NCBI GenBank assembly: GCA_029465975.1
Contig: CM055748.1
Location: 11,124,300-11,188,299, forward strand
Length of the DNA stretch: 64,000 bases
DNA from: Dallia pectoralis
Taxonomy: Eukaryota; Chordata; Actinopteri; Esociformes; Umbridae
Direction of reading: 5' to 3'
The first letter of the stretch is position 1, and each line of letters begins with the position of its first letter. The translations under genes and the position numbers were made by a program. The notes beneath the pieces are model-generated. The model searched no databases and was not told the origin of the DNA. It was given only the letters and a program-made list of their open reading frames with translations. Below, in pieces: positions 45,727 through 55,922 of the stretch.

Positions 45727-47013
45727 CAGGAAGTTCCTGAGGTTCGCTTTTGGGGGCGACGCGTACCAGTATCGGGTTCTTCCGTTCGGCCTAGCACTCT
45801 CTCCCCGTACGTTCACGATATGTATAGACGCTGCCCTGGCGCCGTTGCGCCTCCAGGGCATACGCCCTTTCCTAGGCGTAGTCTGGGATTCGACCACGAT
45901 GCAGGCACATCTGTCTCCTGCACGTGTCACGTCGATCCTCGCAGCTGTCGAGCAGGTGAGGCTAGGCCAGTCACTCACTGTGAAACAGTTTCAGAGACTG
46001 TTGGGTCTGTTGGCGGCAGCGTCCACCATTATACCTGGCGGCCTGCTGTACATGAGATCATTACAGTGGTGGCTCAGGACCAAGGGGTTCTCCCCGAGGG
46101 GAAACCAGTTCCGCATGATCACAGTTATGCGGCGTTGTCTCCGCACGCTGGTCATGTGGAGGAAGCCTTGGTTCCTAACCCAGGGTCCCGTGTTGGGAGC
46201 TCCGTGTCGTCGTTTTACACTAAAGACAGATGCCTCCCTCACAGGCTGGGGGGCGATCATGAGTGGTCGCCCAACCCAAAGGCTTTGGCAGGGCCGTCAG
46301 CTATTATGGCACATAAATTGGCTAGAGATGCTGGCAGTTTACCAGGCTCTGAAGCACTTCCTCCCAGACCTAAGGGGTCATCATGTTCTTGTCCGGTCGG
46401 ACAACACATCGGTGGTATTTTACATCAACCACCAGGGGGGTCTTCGCTCACGCCCACTTTACAATCTGGCCGCCAGGTCCTTCTATGGTCCCACGGGAAG
46501 CACCTTTCCTTAAGGGCCATTTATATCCCGGGGTACCTAAATCAGGGGGCAGACACCCTGTCGAGGCAGGGGCCGAGGCCCGGGGAGTGGAGACTCCATT
46601 CCGAGGTGGTGGAGCTCCTATGGTCGCATTTCGGTCGGGCCGAAGTGGACATGTTTTCTTCCAAAGAGACATCACACTGTCCTCTATGGTTCTCACTGAC
46701 TCATCCAGCACCGCTAGGGGTGGATGCCATGGTGCAGGCATGGCCGAAGTCACGTCTTTACGCTTTTCCCCCGGTTGCTCTGCTCCCAGGAGTTCTGGAG
46801 AGGGTCCGTCAGGAGCAGGTCAGTCTACTGCTAGTAGCACCGTACTGGCCGGCACGAGTGTGGTTTGCGGACCTAATATCTCTCCTCGTCGGTTCTCCTC
46901 TGGAGATTCCGATCAGGAGGGACCTGCTTTCCCAGGCGCATGGGGTCATCCTTCACCCCCGCCCAGAGCTGTGGAAACTATGGGCCTGGCCTCTTAGGGG
47001 GCCCGCCTCTTAG
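45727..47013 (+). pseudogene. DIRS reverse transcriptase-RNase H, catalytic core deleted
   Basis: The frame shows YRVLPFGLALSPRTF and then ALAPLRLQGIRPFLGVVWDS. In active DIRS elements the segment between QGIR and FLGVVWDS holds the YIDDW catalytic motif and about 45 residues; it is absent without loss of frame. RNase H features follow (LKTDASLTGWGA, NWLEMLAVYQAL, VRSDNTSVVFYINHQGG). A frameshift near 46465 moves to a second frame (IPGYLNQGADTLSRQGP ... APYWPARVWF), which ends at 47013. Confidence 0.85.
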
Positions 47014-48032
47014 ATTCGGGTCTCTCGACTGAGGTCGTTGAGACCACCCTTCTCTCCAGAGCTCCAGCCACAAGGAAGGCGTATGCCGCTAGATGGAAAC
47101 TCCTCGCCTCTTGGTACCGATAGCGGCAGGTAGACCCAGTTAACTGCCCAGTGTTTGCAGTGCTGGAGTTCCTGCAAGAACGCTTCTCTACAGGTCTATC
47201 CCCGTCCACACTGAAGGTGTATGTGGCGGCTTTGTCCGCATGCCATGTCCCTTAAAATGGAGTTTCTCTGGGGAGACACCCAATGGTATCACGCTTCCGT
47301 CGTGGCACCCGGAGGCTGAGGCCAGCAGCCGGCATGAGGGTGCCATCCTGGGACCTGGCCATTGTGCTAGAAGGCCTCTCCCGTGCTCCGTTCGAGCCCA
47401 TTGAGGAGGTCCCTGATAAGTTTGTGACTCTCAAGACGGTCTTCTTACTTGCCATCTCTTCCCTGAAGAGGATTGGTGATATGCAAGCTCTGTCGGTGGC
47501 ACCCTCATGCTTGGAATTCTCACCCGGGATGGTCAAGGCGTTTCTACTACCTACACCCGGTTATGTCCCCAAGGTCCCAACTAATATCGTTGGGCCTATT
47601 GTGCTGCAAACCTTTTGTCCTCTTCCTTTTCTGACGTCGGACCAGAAGAAGCATGACCTCCTCTGCCCGGTGAGGGCCTTAGACGCCTATGTCCACAGAA
47701 CTGCCCTGTGGAGGCTGTCCGAACAATTGTTTGTGTGCTTTGGACCACCTAAGAGAGGGGGTCCTGTGTCTAAGCAGAGGATGAGCAAGTGGGTGGTTGA
47801 GGCCATCTCACTTGCTTACGAGTCGGCTGGTCAGCCTTCACCTTTGGCTGTTCGAGCCCACTCGACCAGGAGTATGGCGGCTTCAAAAGCTCTTTTGTCA
47901 GGTAAGGTTTCTCTACATGACGTCTGTGTCGCGACGGGCTGGTCCTCACCGCACACGTTCGTGAGGTTTTACCAGCTTGACTTTAGCTCCACGCCAGGAG
48001 CGCAGATGCTTTCGTCCGAATGTGCGCACTGA
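47014..48032 (+). pseudogene. DIRS tyrosine recombinase
   Basis: The C-terminal catalytic part is open from 47283 to 48032. It shows the first catalytic arginine (SSLKRIGDMQAL), the H-x-x-R box (AHSTRSMAASKAL) and the terminal Tyr context (GWSSPHTFVRFYQLD), so the R-H-R-Y set is complete. The N-terminal DNA-binding part (47014-47282) can be read as RAPATRKAYAARWKLLASWY and VYVAALSACH but has stop codons (TAG at about 47127, TAA near 47252). In DIRS elements the recombinase inserts circular cDNA without a target duplication. Confidence 0.85.
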
Positions 48033-48074
48033 CTTCACATGGCGGACACTTGCTCGTATGGCGAAGTGGGTAGT

Positions 48075-48417
48075 GGCGTTCCCATAGCGTTTTCATGCAG
48101 CTCGAAGTTCCCTGATAGGGAACGTCTCCGGTTACGTATGTAACCTTAGTTCCCTGAGGGGGACGTGACGCTGCGTGTCTGTGCCATACTCCCAGCATGC
48201 CCTTGGCACTTGCTTCAGCCCTTCAGAAACTGAAAGTGCCGGTAATCAGGGGTGCTTTTATGATTTCCTGGTCGCGACGTCACCCGTCTGTGACGTTCCG
48301 TCACGCCATTGGACTGATTACAAATGTGCTTCATGACGCATTCACGCAGAGCATTCCCATAGCGTTTTCACGCAGCGTCTCGTTCCCCTCAGGGAACTAA
48401 GGTTACATACGTAACAG
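48075..48417. repeat. DIRS terminal/internal complementary repeats
   Basis: GTTACGTATGTAACCTTAGT (48131) is the reverse complement, with small differences, of ACTAAGGTTACATACGTAAC (48396-48415), and CTGAGGGGGACG...CGCTGCGTG pairs with CACGCAGCGTCT...CCCCTCAG. CCCATAGCGTTTTCATGCAG (about 48080) also repeats directly as CCCATAGCGTTTTCACGCAG (about 48356). These fit DIRS ends and internal complementary region. Confidence 0.8.
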
Positions 48418-48614
48418 GAGACGTTTTTCATCTTAGGGTGAATCAACTCCGAGGTCAGGGTTAGATTTAGAGTTTGTTAAACCTCCTTCTTGGAACGGAC
48501 CCCTGTTCAGCCCTTTCTCCCAAGCCATATTATTTACCTTTTACTGTGGGCAAAATAAAGCCACAATTTATAATCAACATATGCGTGTCTGTGTCCTCCC
48601 TCACACCCATCACA

Positions 48615-51600
48615 TCATAACTTTAATTGCAGGCTACCACCAAAAGGCCTCTGAGCTGTAGAGGTGTCAAGGTTCCCTCAATAGATCTCATTGATTCATT
48701 CAACAAAAATGAGTGATTGGAAACGTGCTAGTGTCTGCTCCTGAATTCACTGCGGGCTTCAGTAAATGTCATTTAGCAGTGGCAAAGTGCAGACCCCTAC
48801 TCAGATGTTACATGCATCATCAGTCATTTACCTGTTGGCACCAGAAGTGATTCGCTGATTCCATAGAGATGTTTTAGGGATGTTTACTGGGGAAGAAAGA
48901 GGATGATAAGAGAATTAATTATAGTTACATTTAAGACATCGACAACAAAAGCAATCCAGTGAGATGAACAGATGAATTCACAGGAGTAAATTAGAAATGA
49001 ACAATCTCTAATTTAAAAAACACATGACAACAACGCATAAATAGGAACTTTTATTCTAATAGTACAACCCATACATCATTACTATATATACACACACACA
49101 CACACACAAAAATCACACTATCGTGTGGTTTGACTGGAATTCAATAGCAGCTTCAAGGGCCAGGCACATCAGGGACACAACAGGAGTAACAGCCAAACAA
49201 CAGAATCCAGCTACTGCCCTCAGGGAAGAAAGCTTAATCCATAACATTAAGGCTACCATGGAAATAGAATTACTTCTATGACTTAACCTTTCCATCTCTT
49301 ATTGAATGCAGCTCGTGGTGAGATGACAGTTTGCATTGTTTTGTGTTTGATGATGTGCTAAACTTGGCACCTATGAGGAAAAACCTATGGCTTCAGGATG
49401 CAGCGGTCAAGGAAATAAATTAGCTAAAAACTAAATTAAGCTACTCATCAAGTGAAAACAACAAATGAAACAGTCTGAAGATAAGACCATTGTTACATCC
49501 CAGTGCTACACAATTCTTTGTTAAATATCATCCATACTTTCTAGTAGGTGTTTTTCTTAGCAATTTAACAGTGACTTTAAATTAAAACTTACAGTAGAAT
49601 GAGAAAGTATTAAATGTAATAACATTTGAATTACTGTAAAAATACATGTCATTGGGAGACATATTTAAAGATGAACCTGTTTTATACTAATACAATTGAT
49701 CAACGCTTATGTTATGTCTTAAAATAAAAAATAAACACTTCTGTTGCAGAATAGAGTGACATTGCCGTATACCATGTTTCCTTACAGAATCTTACCGGAT
49801 ATCCACAATATCCTTTTCCTGTGCTCTTTTACTGACAGATAAGTGTAGAGATGAGATGACCATAGCAAAATGTTATTTATGAGACCAATTTACAATTGAT
49901 GTATTACGATTGGTGCAAATTCCCTGCTATTAGAACTGTGTGGCCATGTGTCAATATCTTGAAAGATGAATCCCGATTCTTGGCAATATGATCCTTGTAT
50001 AGCTGAAATGCATGATGGAATTACCGACAACAACATGGGTAAAGGACATTATGAACTTGAACCAGCACCAGGATATTTGCAATAGGAAAACATTTCGGGG
50101 GATGGCATAATATCAGTCCAAATTTGTTCTCCAATTTAAATCATTCAAGAAGCCCCAGTATTGATATTCTCACATGGTTGACCCCTAATGGGTTAAAGTA
50201 TATAAAGCATTTATTTTAAAAATTGTATTAGTCTTATTATGCAATTGTATATTCAAGATATTTCACCATCGATATTTTCTCATGCCACTGTATGCAGAAA
50301 CAATTGCTAGTATCACAACTAGTTTTGATATAGGAGGATTCTACACAATGCACTGTTTAACAAAATCTGGCATTGTGTAGTTTTACAACATTTAAGGTAT
50401 AGAGGGTAACTAAAATAACATTTAAGGCTTTATTTTCAAGGGTTATCAGGGAGGACAGGCCATAAATAAACCCTTACAGTATTTTGCCATTACCCCCATC
50501 TTAACTGAAGAGGAAATGGACTCAACACAGCATGCTAGACCCATATAAATAATTAGACAATAATATTTCTATGGCTAGACCCACCTATAGCATGAGTTTG
50601 TAACCTGCATTTAAAAAGACTAGACTGAATCCCAGTTCTCCTTTGTAGGTAGTACAGAGACACAGTACACAGTGTTATGGTGCATTTGTAACCAGGTGGG
50701 AAGTAAGAATTTACTACCCGAGTTGGTAGTCACCCATGACCTCAGACGTCCGACACATGCAGAACTCTAAGGAAATCGCGCCCATAACATTTTCATGAAC
50801 AGTTAAATGTAACAAAATATTATTCACAAAAAGCTATTTTTATTCTCTAAATTTCTTACAAAAACTACAGCTGTTCCGTCAGTTAATGGTGGACAGCTTG
50901 TTGGCCAACTGAAGTATCTCAAGCACACCCAAACTATGGTAAGTGATACTTACAACGTGAAACGGTAAATTCCCACATCCTACATGGTTACGAATGCAGC
51001 ATTAGACTAGCTAATGAAATTCAGCATATCACAACTGACACAGAGGAATGTATTCACTTGTTTACAGTAGTATAGTGGTGAAACCAGTGTGTCTTATGAG
51101 AAGAAAATAGCATTTTCACTTGGAAGTGATCAATTCGGTCATTGCACACAAAGACTGTTTCTTTTAAGGTCATGGGATTGATTCTATGTCACATACTTAG
51201 ACATTGAATGCTTATCCAATAGTAATTTGTATAATGTTTAGCATATCATTTAGATTTTTGCGTCCTATAAATAAAAACCTCACCAGTAAATTTCAATTAG
51301 TGACTACTCAATTAAGAGATTACACTAGGCGTTTAAAAATAAAATCACACTTCCAAAGCACGGTCTCCGAAGGTATTACTACACAGACGTAAAGACAGGA
51401 CAAATGACTGTAGCATTTATCACCTTATTGTGTATAGGGAAGTAACAATATACTGAGTCTGAGACAAGGACATGATTCATGTTAACATACAAAATACCCC
51501 TACAGCAAATCAACGGTCTCATTGGGTCCATTAACAAGTGGGAACGTGTATCATGTCTACAGTACATGGAATTCTTATAGATGCATAATTGTAAATGTAA

Positions 51601-52062
51601 ACATTGGAAAGGAAAGACGACCCCAGGCTCAGCCGCTGCATGTGCAGTTTAGAGTCGGTAATGTTGTTTAGATGGTCGGTTACAAGTAGGGCATCGTTAT
51701 GGCGCTTATTATCCGGAAAGGAAGTTGCCCTACTGGGTTCTATACCTAAATCACAAGGGTATCACAGGAAATACTACAAGCAGCAGATCTCTATGCTGTT
51801 GTATGAGGAAGTACACTCATCAATGGATAATAATCCACCACTTGTCACCTGGTACGAAGGTTTAACGTATACCTTTTTAGGCATTGACAACCATTGTTAA
51901 AACACAGATAACAAGTCAGCGATTGAACATTCAGAGCCAGAGCCACTAACTGAAGAACAATCAAATGATCACTTGCGAGATCTCCTAACATGGGGTCACC
52001 TGAATGCATCCTTGAATAATTTATAAATAATAACAACAACTGGTGAGGTTAGGACTTGTTTG
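48615..52062. other. Intergenic and presumed fam222b 3' UTR
   Basis: No coding exon was recognised in these 3.4 kb. A minus-strand AATAAA (TTTATT on the plus strand near 49050) could end the fam222b transcript, giving a 3' UTR of about 3 kb. A (CA)n tract lies at about 49090-49107. Frames at 49113-49295, 51204-51392, 51379-51567 and 51604-51900 show no domains. Confidence 0.45.
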
Positions 52063-54506
52063 CTATCTATATCCTAGGTGGTGGGCGTGGATATTTCTAC
52101 CATTGCCTAGCTCTGGGCCCTGTGCTGGAGCTCTGGCCATGGGGGGTCTGTGCATTTTCCCCATGGCACCTGGGTTCTGCTGGAATGCCTGAAACTCCCC
52201 AGCCAGGTAATCAGACACGTTCTGCTGCATCGGATTGGTCTGACCCTGACCTGGAGCCCCGGGTCTGGCTGCTGGTCGGTACTGTGCTCCTGGTGTGCTG
52301 CAGTCTAGTGAGGCCCCACCTGGGCCCCCCTGGAATGTCATGGGCATATCCTGAGGGCCGACGCCGTCACCGTTGTCCCCTGCTAGGATGCTTCCCCAAT
52401 GCGCCTGTAAGTAGCGGCCGTTGGTGTAGCCAGACAGGTTGTTGGCCAAGGGGCCATTGACCGAAGGTGCGGGAGTGATCTTGTCAGATAAGTGTTTAAG
52501 AGGGAAGGGTTGTGTCTGGGAGGCCAGAAGCTCATGGGAATAGTTGAGGTTCGTGGAAGGGAAGCCAGGCCCAGAGGGGGCTTCTCTCCTTGGGTTCTTA
52601 CAAGGGTGGGCTCCCTCTGGCATATTATGCATGTGAGCCAGCTGGTGCTGGTTCCAGGAGTGCTGCTTTTGAAGTTGTTGTAACTGATGCTGCTGCTGTA
52701 ACTGATGTTGCTGCTGTTGAACCTGTTGTAACTGCTGCTGTAGTTGTTGCTGCTTCATATCAGCGTGGAATGCTGGCGGCATCCTGTTGGCGGCAGGCAT
52801 GTTGGGCTGGAGACCACCGGCACTGACGTGTCCCTGAACCTTCTCTGTGGAGCCCAACAGACAGGAGGGAAGGTTGTGGGGTGTGTTAACCCTGGAGCTG
52901 GCGTTGATGAGGAGATTACGGCTGATGGGGCTTGGGTTTGCAATCTGGCCCTCGCACACCGATGTGGAACCCATGCCCGCCCGAGCCTGGCAGAACTGGT
53001 TGATTTGGTGCACAATGCTGCTCAGGTCGGTGCCTGGCCGGTTGTGGTGCAGGCCGGTTGCCATGGACAGTGGGATGGTGGAGGTAGATACGGTTACGTT
53101 CGGCGGCGCATCTGCATCGGGCAGCTTCCTGGGGCCGTAAGGGTGGCCTTGGCCCGACTGGAGTTGGGCACTGGGGTCAGGGGGAGGAACAGAGCCGGCA
53201 CCAGAGGCTTGAGGGAGAGGCTGAGACGACGGAAGGCCCTGGGAGTGCTGCAGGCTAGGAGGATGAAAGTGTTGCAAACTGGGTTGCTGGGCCATTTCAG
53301 GCAGGGGGCGAACCGCCCGGGGTTGAGGCTGTGATATGGGTGCCTGCAGACACGGCGGGTGCTGTAGGGCCTGGGAACGTTGCAGACTAGGTGGAGGATG
53401 GGACTGGGCGACCTCACCAAGGTGGCGGAGGCCTTGAGCCTGTTGCTGCTGCAGTAAGGCTTGTTGGTTGGGAACAGTCTGGTGCTGCAGCGTCTGAGGA
53501 TGAAGAACATGCTGCTGCTGTGCAGTTTGGGGCCGAGTCTGATTTTGCTGCTGCTGCTGTTGTTGTTGTAAAGTCTGAGTGTGAGGCAAACTCTGCTGCC
53601 GCTGCATATTCTGCGGGTGCACCAGATTCTGCTGCTGCTGCTGTAAAGTTTGCAGCTGGGAAAGGCTCTGTTGGCGCTGTAAAGCTTGAGTGTGGGCCAT
53701 GTTCCGATGCTGTAAAGTTTCAGGGTGAGGCATACTCAAAGTCATGGGATGAGCCATGTTTGGCTGCTGCTGTAGAGCCTGCTGTGGGTGGATCTGCTTC
53801 TGGGCCAAAGCCTGTGACTGGGTTTGAGACATGCCCTGGAGGTGGGTCACAGGCTGGGGAAGGTTTAAAGTGCTCTGAGCGACATAAGGCCCACTGTGGG
53901 GGTTCATGGCTGCTTTGGGGAGCAAACGAGCACGGCTGCCGTCGGTGTCTTTAAGTACACCTTTACCGGGTGCCGTACGAAGGACGGCCAGAAGGCCTGC
54001 TCTGGCGCTGCTGACCTGAGACGGGTATGGGCTGTGGCGCTGGTTGGAAATGGACGTGTCGAGTCCGTTCACCGTGCGGCGGATGTGCTTCCTCTGAGGA
54101 ACTTTGACGCTGTTAGGGAAGATCTTGATGGTCAGCGGTTTGTTGGCAACTTTCTTAGCATAGGCATCCAATTCCGCTGGGGTTGGATAGTTGGCAGATT
54201 TCATCTTCTGTGTAGTTTCCCCTAGGATGCAAACAAGGACATAGAGAACGATTTGTGCCAAGCATTTAGCGACCCTCTCATCCAGATGAACTAACAGTAA
54301 TGAGCATACATTTTTATACTGGCGCCATGGCAATCAATCACAAAATCCTGTTAGGGCAAATGCCACTGAAGCAGACAGAACCTTTCGAAGGTTAATTGGT
54401 TAAAGAGGGATAAATACTTACATTTCTGAAGTCCAGTGTTCATCTGCCTGTGGGAGAGAAGTCGGGTGGTAGGGTCACCTGATGATGCTGGCAGACAGGC
54501 CAGCAT
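52063..54506 (-). CDS. fam222b: FAM222B-like protein, two coding exons
   Basis: Coding exon 1 (54506-54422) gives MLACLPASSGDPTTRLLSHR and QMNTGLQK and ends one base into a Trp codon. Coding exon 2 (54221-52063) continues ETTQKMKSANYPTPAELDAY and KIFPNSVKVPQRKHIRRTVN, the near-invariant N-terminal block of FAM222 proteins. It ends at LGYR-stop, as in vertebrate FAM222B. The total is 747 aa, well above the mammalian protein of about 560, mostly from glutamine-rich repeats (residues about 200-340 and 560-600). No enzymatic domain is known; the family is poorly characterised. FAM222A is the alternative, but the leader MLACLP and the flot2 neighbour favour FAM222B. Confidence 0.92.
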
Positions 54507-55823
54507 GTCACACTTCCACTAATGCAACATGGGAAATGCTCTCCTCACCATGCTAAGACAGGCCGACAGAAAGACACACACACCAATTTGAACATGTAGC
54601 CAATAAGCTAATTATTTTTCTTAACATTATTTTATGACCTTTCAAAAACATATTCATTAGCATTATCAGCTGTCATCTATGCCTTGTAAATTAGCACACA
54701 TCCTGCCTGCAGCTAAAGACAGAGAGCAGCAGGGTTAAGATGGATACGCCTTCAGTCCATTTCCAGGGCACAGCAGGACAAACATGGTGGCCAAGTGCTA
54801 CAAAGCCTCCAGCTGGCTCATCCAATATTTTTGTATTCTGAATTACACCATTTTCAAATCCCACTGCGCATTAATTGATGGAAAACCGCTAGGCAATAAT
54901 TCAGGATGAAAAGGATGTGTCATTGTCAATCATTTAGAATTCATAATAATGCAAAATGTTAAGTTAAGTAATGTTTTGTCTGGAACAAAACTAAGCTATA
55001 TCAGTCAGAATCACCAACTACCAATGATGTAAGTATAACAAAGACTATAGACTAGTGTTGTCAGTTGACTGGTCCTTCAGCATGACTGGGTATATATATA
55101 TCTGTCTGATGACCAAAACTAATTGCATCATCACAGGGTAAATGTCAGTAACATTACTCATTCACAGAACGTGGCCCCTGGCCTGGGTAGGGCATGTCTG
55201 ATTTCTTTAACTGATATGGCAGATTTTTGGAAAGAATATGACAACGACTCATTTTAAATACAAATACGATTGCATATTCTTAATACAGCAAATTGTAATC
55301 AAGAGAAGTATTCTGTGTTAATGGTAAACACATTGCGAATCAGTACTAGCACAGCTAGATAGCTAATTGCTACTTTCATAAAAACTAGTTTGCAGAAAAG
55401 AATAGTAGAGACTTAAACTTAGAATACTGTTATTGTGGCTGTAAATTAGTTACATGCCGAAATTAGTAGCTAGCTAGTCATTTAACATGGAGGAAGTAAG
55501 CAATGTAAGTAAACCAACTAGCGATGATGAATGCTAACAAGCTAGCCGTATACCTCGAGTATAGCACCACAAAGCATTCAAACAGGGATAGAACACTTCT
55601 TTGTGCTGCTAACGAGTAACGTTAAGCTACCAGCTAGGCTAACCAATGTAAGCTAGTCTTTCTTAGTAAGCTACTGTAACAACCCCAATTGGCATTTGAT
55701 AGTTGAGTAAATGTGTAGGAAAATACAATCCAGAAAGCATATTGAGCATAATACTTACTGCAAGTCAAAATAAATCAAGACAGGGGCATTTGCGAAAACA
55801 TAGTTTAAGCGAGATGATCTTAC
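54507..55823 (-). other. fam222b first intron / 5' region
   Basis: AT-rich noncoding sequence with an ATATAT tract near 55092. No further coding exon is needed between the 5' exon and the ATG at 54506, and none was seen. Confidence 0.5.
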
Positions 55824-55910
55824 ATTGATATTTTGGTTACGTTGTTAGCTAGCTCTTGCCGATATTTTTTCCCCGTACTGCTCGCTTTCTGAGACAGCAA
55901 CTTTGAAAAC
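55824..55910 (-). other. fam222b: Likely noncoding first exon of fam222b
   Basis: On the minus strand the segment after the NRF1-like site runs to AATATCAAT followed by GTAAGATC, a strong donor at 55823-55822. It has no ATG-started frame of note. Position and strand fit a 5' UTR exon 1.3 kb upstream of the coding start. Confidence 0.5.
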
Positions 55911-55922
55911 GCATGCGCAGTA
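55909..55922. promoter_or_regulatory. NRF1-type promoter element
   Basis: ACGCATGCGCAGTA contains the palindromic GCATGCGC core bound by NRF1 in housekeeping promoters. It sits in a locally GC-richer patch between fam222b (leftward) and the 3' side of flot2. Confidence 0.55.

Larger units (their letters stand above)
45727..48417 (+). mobile_element. DIRS-type tyrosine-recombinase retroelement, 5'-truncated
   Basis: Gene order is RT-RNase H then tyrosine recombinase, with inverted and direct repeats at the 3' end (48075-48417) and no integrase or LTR: the DIRS arrangement. The 5' part (gag-like region and start of RT) is missing; sequence begins inside RT at RKFLRFAFGGDAYQYRVLPF. GC content is clearly higher than in the surrounding AT-rich DNA. 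Confidence 0.9.
41496..48504. mobile_element. PIF/Harbinger-type element enclosing later insertions
   Basis: The left end GGGGCACGTTTCATAAAGGA is mirrored by TCCTTCTTGGAACGGACCCC at the right, and both continue inward to an AACTCT motif. A transposase N-terminal remnant lies at 41838. The 7-kb interior is mostly other material: an unidentified gene, four tandem arrays and a DIRS element. The alternative is that the two ends belong to different copies of one family. Confidence 0.55.
40973..48614 (+). mobile_element. Possible solo LTR split by later insertions
   Basis: The left portion (40973-41495) starts TGTTAAGTCC. The right portion (48505-48614) has CAAAATAAAGCCACAATTTA, a poly(A) signal, then a TGTGTCCTCCCTCACACCC tail ending near CATCACA. 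Joined across the Harbinger insertion they resemble a single LTR of about 630 bp. No target duplication was confirmed, and no internal retrotransposon genes belong to it. Confidence 0.35.

Noticed and set aside
52744..53954. Plus-strand frames of 138-196 codons opposite fam222b
   Set aside because: Shadows of the GC-rich, CAG-rich coding exon on the minus strand; Ala/Val/Gly-rich with no domain.
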